A stretch of 37,739 nucleotides of DNA from Phycisphaerae bacterium (lineage in GTDB: Bacteria; Planctomycetota; Phycisphaerae; Phycisphaerales; SM1A02). Of the stretch, positions 30,577 to 37,739 are shown in pieces; the stretch's first letter is position 1, and each line of letters starts with the position of its first letter. The DNA lies in contig PAQL01000018.1 in the NCBI GenBank assembly GCA_002709295.1, forward strand, positions 1 through 37,739. The letters run 5' to 3'. The translations under genes and the position numbers were made by a program. The notes under the pieces were generated by a model. The model searched no databases. It was not told the DNA's origin and saw only the letters and a list, made by a program, of their open reading frames with translations.

Positions 30577-32661
30577 ATGAAGGCATCCCCTGAGGTATCC
30601 CTTCCCGTGATTCCCGAGCCCCGTCGGGAACGGATTCGACCTCGTCGCAGGACTGGGGGTAGCCGCATGGAGCGGTGGCGGTTCGCCGTCCTGATCCTGA
30701 TCCAGATCCTGATCATCGCCCACGTGATCCAGTGGCTGGTGATGGGGACCACGGTGGCGCCCATCGAGCCGAGCGAGTCGATCAAGACCGTCCGTGGCGG
30801 GGTGATCACCGTCGGTTTCATCTTCTTCGTCGTGGCGATCGGCTCGACGATGATCCTCGGCCGCTTCTTCTGTGGATGGGGCTGCCACATCATGCTCCTC
30901 CAGGACTGGTGCGGACGCCTCCTGGACAGGATCGGAGTCCGACCGCGGCCGTTTCGATCGAGGCTGCTGAGGTTGATGCCTCTCGGGCTCGCCCTCTACA
31001 TGTTCGTCTGGCCGGTGGCCCACCGGTTTCTCGTCGCACCGTGGATGGGCGGCGCCCCCGAATGGCCCGGCTGGTCCTTCGAGGCGACGACCAACAACTT
31101 CTGGGCGACGTTCCCCGGACTGCTCATGGCCGTCCCGTTCCTGCTGGTCTGCGGATTCCTGACCATCTATCTCCTCGGCATGAAGGGGTACTGCACCTAC
31201 GCCTGTCCGTACGGAGGATTCTTCGCGCCCGCCGAGCAGGTGGCTCCGGTCCGGATCCGGGTGCGTGAGGACTCCTGCGAGCATTGCGGGGTCTGCACCG
31301 CGGCCTGCACGAGCAACGTCCGGGTCCACGAGGAGATCGAGTCGTTCGGAATGGTGGTCGATCCCGGCTGCATGAAATGTCTGGACTGCGTGACCACGTG
31401 TCCGCAGGACGCCCTCTACCTCGGCCTTGGAAAGCCGGCCTTGATGGTGGGATCCGAACAGCGCGAGAAGGCGGTCTCGGAGGGGACCCTGAAGCCGAAG
31501 TTCGATCTCTCATGGACCGAGGAGATCGCCTTCGCGGTCATCGCCGTGGTCATGCTTCTCTCGATTCGCGGTCAGTACTCCCTGCCGCTGCTCTTCGCCA
31601 GCGGAGTCACCGCCTGCGGAACCTGGATCGTCTGGAAGGGCTGGCGCACGATTCGCGACTCCAACGCGTCGTTCCACCGGTTCTCCCTGAAGAGATCGGA
31701 CGCCATCCGCCCCGCGGGCTTCACGATGATCACCCTCGCCGCCGGAGTGCTCTTGTGCACCGCATGGATGGGCACGATCAACTTCGCCGGTGACATGGCG
31801 GTCCGGAGCGACGACCGGGTGATCGTTCCCGCCTCGATGGTCTTCAGCCGGACCGGATACGTCTCGCCGGACGGGTCGATCCGGAACGAGGCGGAGAAAT
31901 CCCTGGACTGGTATCGAAGGGCGGGATTCATCGGCGACGGCGGGTGGTCGCCGCTCACCAGCACCCGGAACAACTTCACGATTCGAAGAGCATGGCTGCT
32001 GTCGGTCCTCGGTCGCTTCGACGAGGCCCTCGAGGAGATCGACGACATGGTCTCGAAGGTGGGCCTGAACGAGGATCTCGCGCTGGCTCGTGGACGGGTG
32101 ATCCGGATGCTCGATCCGGCGATCGTGGACGAGACCTACGCCCGGATGCTCGAGGTCGATCCGACCTGGATGAGACTTCGTGACGAACGGATCCTCTGGC
32201 GTCTCGAGGAGCAGACCGAGGCGGACGCGATCGCGGAGGCGCGAGTCGCGCTGGAGATTCATCCCGACGAGCTCCTGCCGATGCGACGCCTCGCGGTGCT
32301 GCTTCTCGACCATGGGGGCCCGGAAGGTTGGCGGGAGAGCGGAGAGATCACCCGTCGAACGCTGGAGATCGAGCCGGAGAACCCGAACGCCTGGAGGGCC
32401 ATGGCGCTCGCGATCGCGAAGTCTGGGGATCTGGAGGCCGCGGAGGAGGCGATGGCGGAGGCGATCTCGCTGGCGGGGGGTGACTGGCGCCTGCGACACC
32501 AGTACTCGATCCTCCTGAACGACCTCGGCCGGTGGGACGATGCCGACGAGCAGTTGGAGATGTCCCTGCAGTTGTGGGAGCAGGCCGGTGGCGAGACCGC
32601 GGGCACGAGACCGTTTCTTCCAGCCCGACCTCTGGGGCCGATGCCTCCGGCTCCGGATTGA
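30577..32661 (+). CDS. CcoG-like membrane polyferredoxin fused to TPR domain
   Basis: The 694-residue protein joins two parts. The N-terminal 420 or so residues are a CcoG/NapH-type membrane ferredoxin: helices around 37-55 and 74-94, FCGWGC (98-103), helices, [10 protein letters not shown] (205-214), and two soluble 4Fe-4S motifs, C234-C237-C240-C244 and C265-C268-C271-C275, followed by C-terminal helices. CcoG (RdxA) reduces copper for cbb3 oxidase assembly. From about 455 to 680 there are TPR-like helical pairs ([10 protein letters not shown]..., [38 protein letters not shown]). Such a fusion to TPRs is unusual to me and could bind assembly partners. No ccoNOP genes are in the window. Residue HIM replaces the usual CP after FCGWGC. 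Confidence 0.85.
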   Translation: MKASPEVSLPVIPEPRRERIRPRRRTGGSRMERWRFAVLILIQILIIAHVIQWLVMGTTVAPIEPSESIKTVRGGVITVGFIFFVVAIGSTMILGRFFCGWGCHIMLLQDWCGRLLDRIGVRPRPFRSRLLRLMPLGLALYMFVWPVAHRFLVAPWMGGAPEWPGWSFEATTNNFWATFPGLLMAVPFLLVCGFLTIYLLGMKGYCTYACPYGGFFAPAEQVAPVRIRVREDSCEHCGVCTAACTSNVRVHEEIESFGMVVDPGCMKCLDCVTTCPQDALYLGLGKPALMVGSEQREKAVSEGTLKPKFDLSWTEEIAFAVIAVVMLLSIRGQYSLPLLFASGVTACGTWIVWKGWRTIRDSNASFHRFSLKRSDAIRPAGFTMITLAAGVLLCTAWMGTINFAGDMAVRSDDRVIVPASMVFSRTGYVSPDGSIRNEAEKSLDWYRRAGFIGDGGWSPLTSTRNNFTIRRAWLLSVLGRFDEALEEIDDMVSKVGLNEDLALARGRVIRMLDPAIVDETYARMLEVDPTWMRLRDERILWRLEEQTEADAIAEARVALEIHPDELLPMRRLAVLLLDHGGPEGWRESGEITRRTLEIEPENPNAWRAMALAIAKSGDLEAAEEAMAEAISLAGGDWRLRHQYSILLNDLGRWDDADEQLEMSLQLWEQAGGETAGTRPFLPARPLGPMPPAPD

Positions 32662-32668
32662 GCCGGCC

Positions 32669-33142
32669 TCAGGTGCGGGTGGCGGAATCCAGTCCGGCCA
32701 GCAGCTCGTAGAGCGACTCGGCATCCGGGGAGTCGAATGCTCGTTCCCGGATCATGGGATCGGCCATGAACTTGCTGATCCGACCGAGGGCCTGGATGTG
32801 GTCGGCGATGCGGTTCGCGGGGCTCGCCAGCAGCACGATCATCTTCACAGGTCGACCGTCGATCGAATCGAAATCGACGGGTTCACGAGGCAGGCCGATC
32901 GCCATGGTGATCTCGCGGACTCCCGCGCACTTGCCGTGCGGGATCGCCAGTCCTTCTCCGATGCCGGTCGAACGCTGGCCCTCCCGGTCCCAGACCGTTC
33001 TCCGGAAGTTCTCGGGGTCCTGGATGACGTCCGACGTACACAGCAGATCGCAGAGTTCGTCGATGGTCTCTCGTTTCGTGGCACCTTCGAGAGGCACCTT
33101 GACGAGATGGGGGTCGAGGATTGTGGAGAGTTCGAACGTCAC
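32669..33142 (-). CDS. PTS EIIA-type (PtsN/fructose) regulator
   Basis: The 157-residue protein is a PTS EIIA domain of the nitrogen/fructose class. The phosphorylated histidine is His69 in GIGEGLAIPHGKCAG, and the end contains LLASPANRIADHIQALGRIS and a Leu-rich C-terminal helix, both typical. PtsN proteins relay phosphate from PTSNtr to control potassium uptake, sugar and stress responses. No EI, HPr or permease gene lies nearby, so it is more likely regulatory than transport-linked. GTG at 33142 has GGAG 8 nt upstream and gives the usual length; a TACACT box lies 52 nt upstream. Confidence 0.92.
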   Translation of the reverse strand: MTFELSTILDPHLVKVPLEGATKRETIDELCDLLCTSDVIQDPENFRRTVWDREGQRSTGIGEGLAIPHGKCAGVREITMAIGLPREPVDFDSIDGRPVKMIVLLASPANRIADHIQALGRISKFMADPMIRERAFDSPDAESLYELLAGLDSATRT

Positions 33143-33193
33143 GATCGCAGCTCCGCCTTGATCCTCCCGCAGGGAGGAAACATCGAAGCCATG

Positions 33194-33199
33194 AGTGTA
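33194..33199 (-). promoter_or_regulatory. -10-like hexamer TACACT before the EIIA gene
   Basis: TACACT on the minus strand lies 52 nt before GTG 33142, in the gap after rsmB. The same hexamer precedes the ParA-like gene. Confidence 0.35.
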
Positions 33200-33250
33200 G
33201 CGTTCACCCGGCCCGGGATCGATGCCCCGGGAAACCAATCCCGCCCGGAT

Positions 33251-34747
33251 TCAGGTTTCGGATGCTCCCGCCGCCTCCCGGGTGAGGATGGCATGAAAGC
33301 TGCCGTCGTGGATCTCGCGAGGCCGTGACCCCGGAATGCCGGAAGGGAAGGTCTGGTGCTCGGTCTTGAGGTCGAATCCGAAGTGATGGCCGATCCAGTG
33401 GGCGATCCTGCGATTTTCCACGGGTTCCAGACTGCAGGTCGCGAAGAGGATCGCCCCGGACGGCCCGAGCAGGGGCTGGGTCTCGCGGACGATCGCCTTC
33501 TGGAGGCTGGCGATCGATCGGAGGGTGTCCGAATCGAAGCGGTATCTCGCCTCCGGACGTCGGGCGAGAACTCCGGTGTTGCTGCAGGGGACATCGAGCA
33601 CGAGGAGGTCGGTCCGGCCCATGGCGGGAGCGAGTCCCGCGGGATCGACCACCTCGACCCGGGGATGGTTCTCGAAGGCACGACGCAGGTCGTTTCGTCG
33701 AGTGGCGTCGACATCGGTGGCCATGATCCGGGCGTCCGGGTGCGTCTCCGCGAGCTGCCTCGTCTTGGTGCCGCGTCCCGCGCAGTAGTCGACGATCAGT
33801 TCCGGCCGCAGGCCGGCGGTGGCGGCCACCGGCTCCGCACTGGCGGGATCCTGGATCCGCCGTGAGGGATCCTCCCGGAGGAAGGAGCCGAGGTCGAGGT
33901 GCTCGTCGGTCACCACGAAGAAGCCGTGGCGGTCGTGGGGGGCGAGCGGCCCTTCCTCTCCAGCGAGCGGTTCGAGAGTCCCCGGATCGGTGGCGGTGAC
34001 GCAGATGGGGGGTCGGACCAGATCGTGATGACAGAGTTCACGGGTTCTGGCGAGTCCGTGGGCGGCGATCCAGTGGACCACCAGGGGCTCGCCGTGGCTG
34101 GTCTGCTGACAGAGCCGAAGGACCTCGTCCTCGGCGAAGACGGGTTCGGTGAGGACGAGGGCTCGTCCGTCGACCAGTGGGAGGACGTCCCGGCGTTGAT
34201 GGAAATCGACGGCTTCGGGGTGGTTGGCTGGAAGGATCTCGCCCCGCAAGGCCGCGATTCGTCGAAGGACGGCGTTGACGAGTCCCGCCGCTCCACCGTG
34301 GACGTGTCGACGGACCCGGTTCACCGTCTCATTGATCGCCGCATGGTCGGGCACGCCATCCATCAGCAGCAGTTCTGCGGTGCCGATCAGCAGTGCGGCT
34401 CGGACCGATCCCTGCAGAATGCGCCAATCACGATCCAGTTTCGAGTCCGCGATCGCCTGAAGGGTGTTCCATCGCTGCAGGATGCACTGTTCGAGGGCGC
34501 GAGCGAATCCCGCGTCCCGGCTCGAGAGCCCCGCGGTCTTGACCGATCCGATCGGAAGGTCGGGGTACTTGCGGGCGATGCGGACCAGCCGTGCATGCAC
34601 ACGGTCCCTGGCATCGCCGGTGGTCTCGATGCCGTCGAACTCGTCGGCGGGGCGTGAATCACGTCCGTCGGTTCGACCAGCCGGCTTCCGGGGACCCGGG
34701 GTGCGATCGGAGGAGCCTCGGCCTCTGCGGACGGTTCTTCTTGCCAT
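33251..34747 (-). CDS. rsmB: 16S rRNA m5C methyltransferase (RsmB/Sun family)
   Basis: RsmB methylates C967 of 16S rRNA with SAM. The 498-residue protein has a basic N-terminal extension, a NusB-like helical domain (about 48-170: RVHARLVRIARKY..., ALLIGTAELLLMD, DHAAINETVNRVRRHV), and a C-terminal methyltransferase. SAM motif I reads DYCAGRGTKT (320-329), where the family usually has CAAPGGKT. The two catalytic cysteines are in DVPCSNTG (Cys388) and ATCSLEP (Cys438). The N-terminal NusB domain plus both cysteines make RsmB more likely than a stand-alone NSUN. It lies 6 bp downstream of metK on the same strand, a sensible pairing since metK supplies its methyl donor. Confidence 0.9.
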   Translation of the reverse strand: MARRTVRRGRGSSDRTPGPRKPAGRTDGRDSRPADEFDGIETTGDARDRVHARLVRIARKYPDLPIGSVKTAGLSSRDAGFARALEQCILQRWNTLQAIADSKLDRDWRILQGSVRAALLIGTAELLLMDGVPDHAAINETVNRVRRHVHGGAAGLVNAVLRRIAALRGEILPANHPEAVDFHQRRDVLPLVDGRALVLTEPVFAEDEVLRLCQQTSHGEPLVVHWIAAHGLARTRELCHHDLVRPPICVTATDPGTLEPLAGEEGPLAPHDRHGFFVVTDEHLDLGSFLREDPSRRIQDPASAEPVAATAGLRPELIVDYCAGRGTKTRQLAETHPDARIMATDVDATRRNDLRRAFENHPRVEVVDPAGLAPAMGRTDLLVLDVPCSNTGVLARRPEARYRFDSDTLRSIASLQKAIVRETQPLLGPSGAILFATCSLEPVENRRIAHWIGHHFGFDLKTEHQTFPSGIPGSRPREIHDGSFHAILTREAAGASET

Positions 34748-34753
34748 GCAGGG

Positions 34754-35965
34754 TCAGGACACCGCGGCGGCGGCGGCGGCCTCCTTGAGTGCGGCGGCCT
34801 TGTCCGTGCGTTCCCAGGTGAAGGTCCCCGGTCCGCCTTCGCCGGGCTCCCGCCCGAAGTGACCATGAGCCGCGGTCGCCTTGTAGATGGGCTTGAGCAG
34901 ATCGAGCTCCCGGATGATCCCGGCGGGAGTCAGGCTGAAGTGCTTGCGGACGAGGGCTTCGATCGCCGCTTCGTCGATGGTCGCGGTGCCGGAGGTGTCG
35001 ACGAGGACCGAGGTCGGCTCCGCCACCCCGATCGCGTAGCTCAGCTGGACCTCGCACTGTTCGGCAAGACCGGCTGCGACGATGTTCTTGGCGATGTAGC
35101 GGGCCATGTAGGCGGCGGATCGGTCCACCTTGGAGGGGTCCTTGCCGCTGAAGGCGCCGCCGCCGTGCCGACCGCGGCCGCCGTAGGTGTCGACGATGAT
35201 CTTGCGGCCGGTGAGTCCGCAGTCGCCGTGCGGTCCGCCGAGTTCGAACTTGCCGGTGGGATTGACGTGGACCACGATGTCGTCGTTCCACCAGGATCCC
35301 AGAACCGGTCGGATGATGTGCTCGATGACCTGCTTCTTGAGCTCGGCCTGACGGTCGTCGCCATTCCAATCCGGATCGTGCTGCGTCGACAGCACCACGG
35401 TGCGGATCGCCACCGGCTTGCCCTCGTCGTATTCCACGGTGACCTGGCTCTTGGCATCGGGACGGAGACCGGAAATGGTCGATTCCCGTCGGACCTCCGC
35501 CTGTCGCTTCACCAGAAGGTGGGAGAGGTCGATGGCGAGGGGCATCAGCGATTCGGTGTCGCGGCAGGCGTATCCGAACATGAGGCCCTGGTCGCCGGCG
35601 CCCTGCTCGTCCTCGGAGCCGCCATGCTTGTGTCGATCGACGCCCTGGTTGATGTCGGGGCTCTGCTGGTCGAGCGAGACCAGCACCGCGCAGCTCTTCC
35701 CGTCGAAGCCCTTGGCGGAATCGTCGTAGCCGATCTCCAGCGCGGTGTTCCTCACGAGGTCGGCGATCTCGACGTACCCGTCGCACGACACCTCCCCGGC
35801 CACCACCGCCATGCCCGTGGTCACCATCGTCTCGCAGGCGACTCGGCAGTTGGGGTCGACGGCGAGCATCCCGTCGAGGACCGCATCGGAGATCTGATCG
35901 GCGAGCTTGTCCGGATGACCCATAGAGACGGACTCGGACGTGAAGAAGTGGGGGCGGCTGGTCAT
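34754..35965 (-). CDS. metK: S-adenosylmethionine synthase
   Basis: MetK makes SAM from methionine and ATP. The 403-residue length is normal. Motifs: [20 protein letters not shown] (10-29) with the catalytic His at 17, [26 protein letters not shown], and [19 protein letters not shown]. The protein ends in an Ala-rich helix. AGGAAAG before the ATG is a plausible ribosome-binding site, and TAGGAA overlapping it could act as a -10 box. It is followed after 6 bp by rsmB and preceded by an intergenic hairpin at 35992-36014. I do not see a SAM riboswitch of a known class in the 88-bp leader. Confidence 0.97.
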   Translation of the reverse strand: MTSRPHFFTSESVSMGHPDKLADQISDAVLDGMLAVDPNCRVACETMVTTGMAVVAGEVSCDGYVEIADLVRNTALEIGYDDSAKGFDGKSCAVLVSLDQQSPDINQGVDRHKHGGSEDEQGAGDQGLMFGYACRDTESLMPLAIDLSHLLVKRQAEVRRESTISGLRPDAKSQVTVEYDEGKPVAIRTVVLSTQHDPDWNGDDRQAELKKQVIEHIIRPVLGSWWNDDIVVHVNPTGKFELGGPHGDCGLTGRKIIVDTYGGRGRHGGGAFSGKDPSKVDRSAAYMARYIAKNIVAAGLAEQCEVQLSYAIGVAEPTSVLVDTSGTATIDEAAIEALVRKHFSLTPAGIIRELDLLKPIYKATAAHGHFGREPGEGGPGTFTWERTDKAAALKEAAAAAAVS

Positions 35966-35991
35966 GGGCTTTCCTACGCAGGCATGGCTTC

Positions 35992-36014
35992 ATCCATTCA
36001 ACCGATGAATGGAT
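35992..36014 (-). repeat. 9-bp hairpin between the diheme oxidoreductase gene and metK
   Basis: ATCCATTCA (35992-36000) and TGAATGGAT (36006-36014) form a perfect stem; the loop is TCGGT on the minus strand. It is 26 nt before metK and 40 nt after the upstream stop codon. It may be a terminator (without T tract) or part of a metK leader structure. Confidence 0.5.
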
Positions 36015-36053
36015 CCGCAACGGTATCTCGTGGAGCCGTCGATCGCCAGTGGC

Positions 36054-37739
36054 TCAGAGCGACTGGAGGAAGCTGACGAGGGCCTGGCGGTCCTCCTCCG
36101 GGAGGTTGCGGAAGAACTCCCTGGAATTCTCCGCTTCGCCGCCATGCCAGAGGATCGCCTCCTCCAGGGTCCGGGCTCTGCCATCGTGCAGGAACGCATG
36201 GTCGCCGGCGACGCCCTCGGTGAGTCCGATGTTCCAGAGCGGGGCCGTTCGCCATTCGGCGCCGGAGGCGTCGCCGTCGTTCATCGTGTCGGCGAGTCCG
36301 GGACCGAGGTCGTGCAGGAGCAGGTCGGTGTACGGCTTGATCGTCTGTCCACGAAGTTCGGCGTAGGGGTGATGGTCGCCGGTCTGCAGTTCCGCGACGT
36401 GGCACCGGGCGCATCCCGCGGCTTCGAAGACCGCTTCGCCGTGCAGGGCGACCTCGTCCAGAAGGTCTCGACGGGCCGAGACCCCGAGCAGCGAGGTGTA
36501 GCGGTTCATCAGTTCGAGTTCGGCGTCCGTGATCTCGATCGGACCCGGATCGGTCTCCCCGTCGAGCACGGGGAAGATGGAGTTGGTCACTCCCATGTCC
36601 CGATTGAGCGCCCGGGCGAGTTGTTCGAGGATCGTCGCTCTTCCCGCCTTGGCGTTGAATCGTCCGAGTCGGGTGATCGTGGGATCGACCGGATCCGGAA
36701 CGAGCCGTGCTCTTCCCGAGATGCCGTCGCCGTCGAGATCGCAGGGATCGGCGAGGCCGAGGATGGTCGATTCATCGATCGCCTCGAGGAGTCCGAGGCC
36801 GATCAGAGGCTGGGCGTTGCGGAGCGAGTGGTGTTCCGGTGCCGCGCCCTGGAACGAGAGCAGGGGACGTCGGAGTTCGTACGGAGTGCCGTCGGCGTAG
36901 CTGCCGCTGGTCGTCTCCCAGCCGGCGAGGACCGCGGCCCCCTCTGCATCGTCATCGGCATCGAGCTCGAGGAGTTCGAACCAGTTGAGGTTCCAGCCGC
37001 CGATGCCTGCATCCAGTCGGAATCGGTACACGCCCGGTTGCAGTTCGAGGTTCGTCGAGATCGTGGTCCACGACTGCCAGCCTCCGGTGTACGGGATCTC
37101 CACGCTTGCGAGCATCGAATCCCAGCCGAGTCGCGAGACGTCGATGCGGCCTCCACCGACGTCGCTGGCCACCCGGAGGTCGAGTCGATGGGTCCCGCCG
37201 GTCTTGATCATCAGAGGATGGCCGAGGTACTCCATCCAGTCGCCGGTGTCCACGAAGCCGACGTTCAGGCCGCCTCCGATGTCCGCGCAGGTCTCGGTCT
37301 GGATTCCGCTCATGCCGCTGTAATCCTCGGCCTCGGCTCGGATCAGACCGCCGGACGGGGGGGCCGTCGAGAAGGGCTGCAGGGAGTCGCCGAGGAGCGG
37401 GTGCGGCGTGCCGTGTTCATCGGAGGCCACCCGGATCACGGACTGCACGATGGTCGAGCCCACCTCGGGGGGAAGCGATCGACCGTTGTTCACGTGGCAG
37501 GCGACGCAGCTGGTGTTGAGGAACTTCGGTCCCACGTCTCCGACATGGTCGATCAGCGGGGGGTTGTCCGGTTCGGAGTGCGCCCCGGTCGAGAAGTCGG
37601 TGTGGTGCAGTCGGCGCCCGTGCATGAACGAATGCCCGCTCGCGAGGGCGAGATTGCCCGTGGTCTGCTTGAAGCGGTGTTCCGGTTCGTTCGAGTACTG
37701 GTAGGGAAGAGTCCCGAGTCCGCCGAGTCTGGCGTGATC
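36054..37739 (-). CDS. Diheme oxidoreductase (DUF1111-type) with embedded CBM6, 5' partial
   Basis: The reading frame is open to the window edge, so the N-terminus and signal peptide are missing; 561 residues are visible, starting DHARLGGLGTLPYQYSNEPE. It belongs to the di-heme oxidoreductase (DUF1111/DHOR, thiol-oxidoreductase-like) group related to cytochrome c peroxidases. The two haem c sites are CVACH (about residue 78 of the visible part) and CARCH (about 443). Between them, at about 130-258, sits a CBM6 carbohydrate-binding module (IRAEAEDYSGMSGIQTE, FVDTGDWMEYLG, GGWQSWTTI). A dockerin-like DLDGDGISGRARL follows. An internal ATG at 37625 is not the true start since coding sequence continues upstream. 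It is probably exported and acts on or at a polysaccharide; the substrate is unknown. metK follows after 88 bp. Confidence 0.85.
   Translation of the reverse strand, partial: DHARLGGLGTLPYQYSNEPEHRFKQTTGNLALASGHSFMHGRRLHHTDFSTGAHSEPDNPPLIDHVGDVGPKFLNTSCVACHVNNGRSLPPEVGSTIVQSVIRVASDEHGTPHPLLGDSLQPFSTAPPSGGLIRAEAEDYSGMSGIQTETCADIGGGLNVGFVDTGDWMEYLGHPLMIKTGGTHRLDLRVASDVGGGRIDVSRLGWDSMLASVEIPYTGGWQSWTTISTNLELQPGVYRFRLDAGIGGWNLNWFELLELDADDDAEGAAVLAGWETTSGSYADGTPYELRRPLLSFQGAAPEHHSLRNAQPLIGLGLLEAIDESTILGLADPCDLDGDGISGRARLVPDPVDPTITRLGRFNAKAGRATILEQLARALNRDMGVTNSIFPVLDGETDPGPIEITDAELELMNRYTSLLGVSARRDLLDEVALHGEAVFEAAGCARCHVAELQTGDHHPYAELRGQTIKPYTDLLLHDLGPGLADTMNDGDASGAEWRTAPLWNIGLTEGVAGDHAFLHDGRARTLEEAILWHGGEAENSREFFRNLPEEDRQALVSFLQSL

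Noticed and set aside
35966-36053. Known SAM riboswitch class upstream of metK
   Set aside because: The leader is too short for SAM-I or SAM-IV and I could not fit SAM-II or SAH elements by eye.
1-37739. Prophage, insertion sequence or defence island
   Set aside because: No transposase, integrase, phage structural or restriction genes and no terminal repeats were found; nearly all genes look like vertical chromosomal genes of uniform composition.

Overview
The window looks like chromosome from a GC-rich planctomycete, most probably a marine Phycisphaerae-type bacterium. This is inference from content: an exported protein with a VPGPGAIALLG...RGRRR sorting tail, exported enzymes ending in paired GDLNGDG-type dockerin-like repeats, CBM9-like and CBM6-containing proteins, a large diheme oxidoreductase, the futalosine route to menaquinone, and very high GC at third codon positions. 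I see no phage genes, transposase, integrase, CRISPR array or rRNA.

Layout. 75-797 (-) encodes a PEP-CTERM-like exported protein. 798-2309 is the only long gap; it lacks a convincing gene but is tiled with perfect or near-perfect stem-loops, including six hairpins at about 50-100 nt spacing that share one apical loop (CGGGA on the minus strand, TCCCG on the plus strand). I regard this as the most interesting part of the window: a candidate undescribed structured RNA, possibly a CsrB/RsmZ-type protein sponge. 2310-10842 holds a CBM9-like lipoprotein, HIT hydrolase, CPBP membrane protease, nadC-birA, several exported proteins of unknown role and a flavin nitroreductase. 10921-15182 is a tight plus-strand operon: ParA-like ATPase, VanZ-like zinc-ribbon membrane protein, lipoprotein, murJ. 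mqnE (15189-16529) converges on it and diverges from a Wzz-like coiled-coil membrane protein.

19002-23830 carries a small orphan protein, two neighbouring exported dockerin-tailed enzymes (an endonuclease/exonuclease/phosphatase-fold protein and a PHB-depolymerase-like esterase), tRNA-Cys(GCA) with a strong terminator, and an exported protein built from two similar halves. 23931-25720 has two cyclophilins in convergent orientation, one cytosolic and one exported. 25790-28502 is gatB-hpt-PH-domain protein. 28512-30507 (-) is a CbpA/DnaJ-like cochaperone and a membrane protein; divergent from it is a CcoG-like polyferredoxin fused to a TPR domain. The right end is all minus strand: ptsN-like EIIA, rsmB, metK, and a diheme oxidoreductase with an embedded CBM6 that runs off the window edge.

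Promoter reading: several genes have a TAnnnT -10-like hexamer only 6-9 nt before the start codon, which predicts leaderless transcripts; others carry ordinary GGAG-type ribosome-binding sites.
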